A DNA stretch of 8,038 bases from CAZYEI01 sp964646425 (GTDB lineage Bacteria > Bacillota_I > Bacilli_A > RFN20 > JAISJY01). Under the pieces are notes generated by a model that did no database searches, was not told the origin of the DNA, and saw only the letters and a program-made list of their open reading frames with translations. How positions within the stretch are numbered: position 1 is the first letter of the stretch; each line of letters opens with the position of its first letter. Positions 6,083-8,038 of this stretch are shown in pieces. The DNA lies in NCBI GenBank assembly GCA_964646425.1, contig CAZYEI010000052.1, forward strand, positions 1-8,038, written 5' to 3'. A program made the translations under genes and the position numbers.

Positions 6083-7900
6083 ATGTGTGGAATATGTGGT
6101 ATCGTAAGTACAAATCAAATACGCCCTTATAAGATAGAACATTTGAAAGAAATGATGTCTGCAATAAAGCATCGTGGACCAGATCAAGATGGAACATTTA
6201 CTTCAATAAGAGCATTATTGGGTCATGTTAGACTTTCAATTATGGATCCTGAAAATGGATTACAGCCAATGACAAAATATGATTGTGTTAAACGCTACAC
6301 AATCATTTATAATGGTGAATTATATAACTCTAATGAATTAAGAGAAATATTAATTAATCTAGGATATAAATTTCAAAGTAATTGCGATACAGAAGTTATT
6401 TTAAACGCTTATATACAATACAAAGAAAGGTGTCTTGAATTATTTAAAGGTATTTATGCGTTTGCAATTTATGATGGTTATCAACTTTTTTTAGCAAGAG
6501 ATAGAATGGGAGTAAAACCACTTTTTTATACCCAAATAAAAGATAAGCTAATTTTTGCTTCAGAAATTAAAGCTTTATTTAAAATTCCAGAAGTAAAAAG
6601 AACAATAACAAAAGAAGGATTTATTGAATTATATGGATTAGGACCTACCCAAACATTAGGAAAAACACCATATCAAAATATTTATTCATTAGAACCAGGA
6701 CAATTTTTATATTATTCTTTACGTGGAATAAAAAAACAATATTATTATAAAATTCCAACCAAAAAGAACACGTATACTTTTGAAGAAGCAAAAAATATTG
6801 TTCATGATTTATTTTCGGATATAGTTAAATCGCAACTACAAAGCGATGTGGGAATATCATCGCTATTATCTGGCGGTTTAGATTCAAGTATCATTTGTGC
6901 GATTGCAGCTAAGTATTTAAAATTAAATACCTATGCAATTGATTATAAAGATAATGACAAAAATTTTATTTCTAATAACTTCCAAAGATCACGAGATACT
7001 GATTACGCTCGCCTTATGAGTGCCTCTATTTCTTCAAACCACCATGAATGTATTATTGATTCAAAGAACTTAGCAGATAATTTATTTAATTCAATGATTG
7101 CAAGAGATATGCCTGGAATGGCAGATATCGATTCAAGCATGTATTGCCTTGCAAAATATATTGCAAAAGATAATAAAGTAATTTTATCGGGCGAATGTGC
7201 CGATGAAGTATTTGGAGGTTATCCATGGTTTTATCGACAAGAAATAGAAGATAGCCTTTTTCCATGGCATCGTAATATCGATAAAAGGATTCAGCTATTG
7301 GCAGATAAATATCAGAACTTTGAATATAAAGATTACATAAAAAATTCATATCTAGCCTCAATAAATAATATAGAATATATTGATGATGAATGTAAAGAAG
7401 ATAAAGAATGGCGTAAAATGACATATTTAAATATCTATTGGTTTATGCAAAATTTACTACATCGCAAAGACTCACAAACAATGGCCAATGGTTTAGAAGC
7501 AAGAGTTCCTTTTGCTGATCATGAATTAATTGAGTTTGTTTATAATTTGCCAAAAAAATATAAATTTAAAGAAGATAAAGAAAAATATTTATTAAGAGAG
7601 GCTTTTATTGATGAACTACCTTATGAAATAGTTTATCGTAAAAAAAATCCATATCCAAAAACATTTGATCCAGAATATTTTAAACTTATAACAAAAAATT
7701 TAAAATTAAGAATGGAAAATGAATCATCAATAATTAATAAATTGTTTAAAAAAGAAGAAATTGATAATATAATTTCCACCCCCGAAAATAATATTCCTTG
7801 GTTTGGACAATTAATGACAACACCACAACTTCTAGCTTATTTGGTACAATTTGACCAATGGGTAGATTCTTATCATTTAGATTTACAATTTCTTGATTAA
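6083..7900 (+). CDS. asnB: Asparagine synthetase, glutamine-hydrolysing (AsnB)
   Basis: This cytoplasmic enzyme makes asparagine from aspartate, ATP and glutamine, releasing AMP, PPi and glutamate. The 605-aa product fits the family length. The N-terminal class II (Ntn) glutaminase domain begins MCGICGIVS, with Cys2 the nucleophile after removal of Met1; this fixes the start at ATG 6083. Its glutamine pocket motifs are RGPD (31-34), GHVRLSIMD with R50, YNGELYN (76-82) and CDTE with D102; ARDRMGVKPLFY follows. The synthetase domain carries the PP-loop S263-GGLDSS for ATP, then SGECADEVFGGYPWF from 369 and GLEARVPFADHELIEF. A basic KKNPYPKT segment near the C-terminus resembles the Bacillota AsnB/AsnO type. 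All key residues seen are intact. It has its own promoter and terminators on both sides, so it appears unrelated in function to jetABC. Confidence 0.96.
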   Translation: MCGICGIVSTNQIRPYKIEHLKEMMSAIKHRGPDQDGTFTSIRALLGHVRLSIMDPENGLQPMTKYDCVKRYTIIYNGELYNSNELREILINLGYKFQSNCDTEVILNAYIQYKERCLELFKGIYAFAIYDGYQLFLARDRMGVKPLFYTQIKDKLIFASEIKALFKIPEVKRTITKEGFIELYGLGPTQTLGKTPYQNIYSLEPGQFLYYSLRGIKKQYYYKIPTKKNTYTFEEAKNIVHDLFSDIVKSQLQSDVGISSLLSGGLDSSIICAIAAKYLKLNTYAIDYKDNDKNFISNNFQRSRDTDYARLMSASISSNHHECIIDSKNLADNLFNSMIARDMPGMADIDSSMYCLAKYIAKDNKVILSGECADEVFGGYPWFYRQEIEDSLFPWHRNIDKRIQLLADKYQNFEYKDYIKNSYLASINNIEYIDDECKEDKEWRKMTYLNIYWFMQNLLHRKDSQTMANGLEARVPFADHELIEFVYNLPKKYKFKEDKEKYLLREAFIDELPYEIVYRKKNPYPKTFDPEYFKLITKNLKLRMENESSIINKLFKKEEIDNIISTPENNIPWFGQLMTTPQLLAYLVQFDQWVDSYHLDLQFLD

Positions 7901-7930
7901 AAACATAATTTATCTTATAAAAAATATATA

Positions 7931-7981
7931 AAAAGGATTGTAATTTAGTTTCAATTATAAAACTAATTTTACAATCCTTTT
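7931..7981 (+). terminator. Long, probably bidirectional terminator after asnB
   Basis: A 13-base-pair outer stem (7931-7943 with 7969-7981, core AAAAGGATTGTAA) is followed by a 1x2 internal bulge, a 7-base-pair inner stem (7945-7951 with 7960-7966) and an 8-base loop. Downstream on the + strand comes TTTTATTTATTT. On the minus strand the hairpin is followed by a T-rich run, the complement of the A-rich 7920-7934. It can thus serve both asnB and a convergent gene from the right. Bases 7901-7930 hold nothing else. Confidence 0.8.
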
Positions 7982-8006
7982 ATTTATTTGATTATTTAAT
8001 AAATAT

Positions 8007-8038
8007 TTATTTTCTTAATTCTATTCCTAATTCTTTTT
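8007..8038 (-). CDS. Possible C-terminal end of a convergent gene (partial)
   Basis: Read on the minus strand from the right edge, one frame gives KELGIELRK and then TAA at 8009-8007. The composition resembles a real protein C-terminus, and the stop lies 25 bases before a hairpin that would terminate minus-strand transcription. The other two minus-strand frames stop sooner or give low-complexity Lys/Ile/Asn sequence. Nine residues are too few to name a product, and the frame could be chance. Confidence 0.35.
   Translation of the reverse strand, partial: KELGIELRK

Noticed and set aside
7086..7424. 112-aa minus-strand frame inside asnB
   Set aside because: Antisense to the conserved synthetase domain of asnB, Leu/Tyr-rich with no recognisable motif.
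1..8038. CRISPR array, tRNA/rRNA genes, insertion sequence or phage att sites
   Set aside because: No regularly spaced direct repeats, cloverleaf-like GC-rich segments, transposase frames or terminal repeats are visible; intergenic gaps are all about 110 bases or less.
1..8038. Mycoplasma-type code (TGA = Trp)
   Set aside because: Tryptophan codons in all genes are TGG and no conserved gene is interrupted by TGA; absence of TGA stops among five genes is weak evidence in such AT-rich DNA.

Overview
The window is very AT-rich (by eye about a quarter G+C or less). It uses the standard genetic code as far as can be seen: tryptophan is TGG and no long frame reads through TGA, although every visible stop on the + strand is TAA or TAG. 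Strong AGGAGG/AGGTGA ribosome binding sites, short intergenic gaps, T-tailed terminators and the protein types suggest a low-GC Bacillota/Bacilli-type bacterium, for example an Erysipelotrichia, RF39 or Acholeplasma-like lineage. Species placement is inference only.

Layout. A small unrecognised protein gene (41-535, frame open to the left edge) is followed by a 63-base gap with a candidate -10 element and a clear Shine-Dalgarno site. Next is a three-gene operon on the + strand, about 5.4 kb long: jetA (kleisin, 599-2011), jetB (KITE subunit, 2014-2634) and jetC (SMC-like ATPase, 2649-6002). A strong intrinsic terminator at 6006-6036 begins three bases after the jetC stop. An independently promoted glutamine-dependent asparagine synthetase gene, asnB (6083-7900), follows. 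It ends at a long, probably bidirectional terminator (7931-7981), past which the C-terminal end of a possible convergent minus-strand gene enters the window (8007-8038).

How the genes work together. JetA, JetB and JetC are the three structural subunits of a Wadjet / MksBEF-type SMC complex, which extrudes DNA loops using ATP. In plasmid-defence Wadjet systems a fourth subunit, JetD (MksG), is a Toprim nuclease that cuts small circular DNA, and its gene normally follows jetC. Here no jetD follows: a terminator and a housekeeping gene occupy its place, while all visible JetC ATPase motifs are intact. The main point of interest is therefore a compact, apparently intact jetABC operon without its nuclease gene. 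It may be a condensin-like chromosome organiser, a system with its nuclease elsewhere in the genome, or one using a different effector. The unknown gene just upstream is the only local candidate partner, and nothing in its sequence shows nuclease function.
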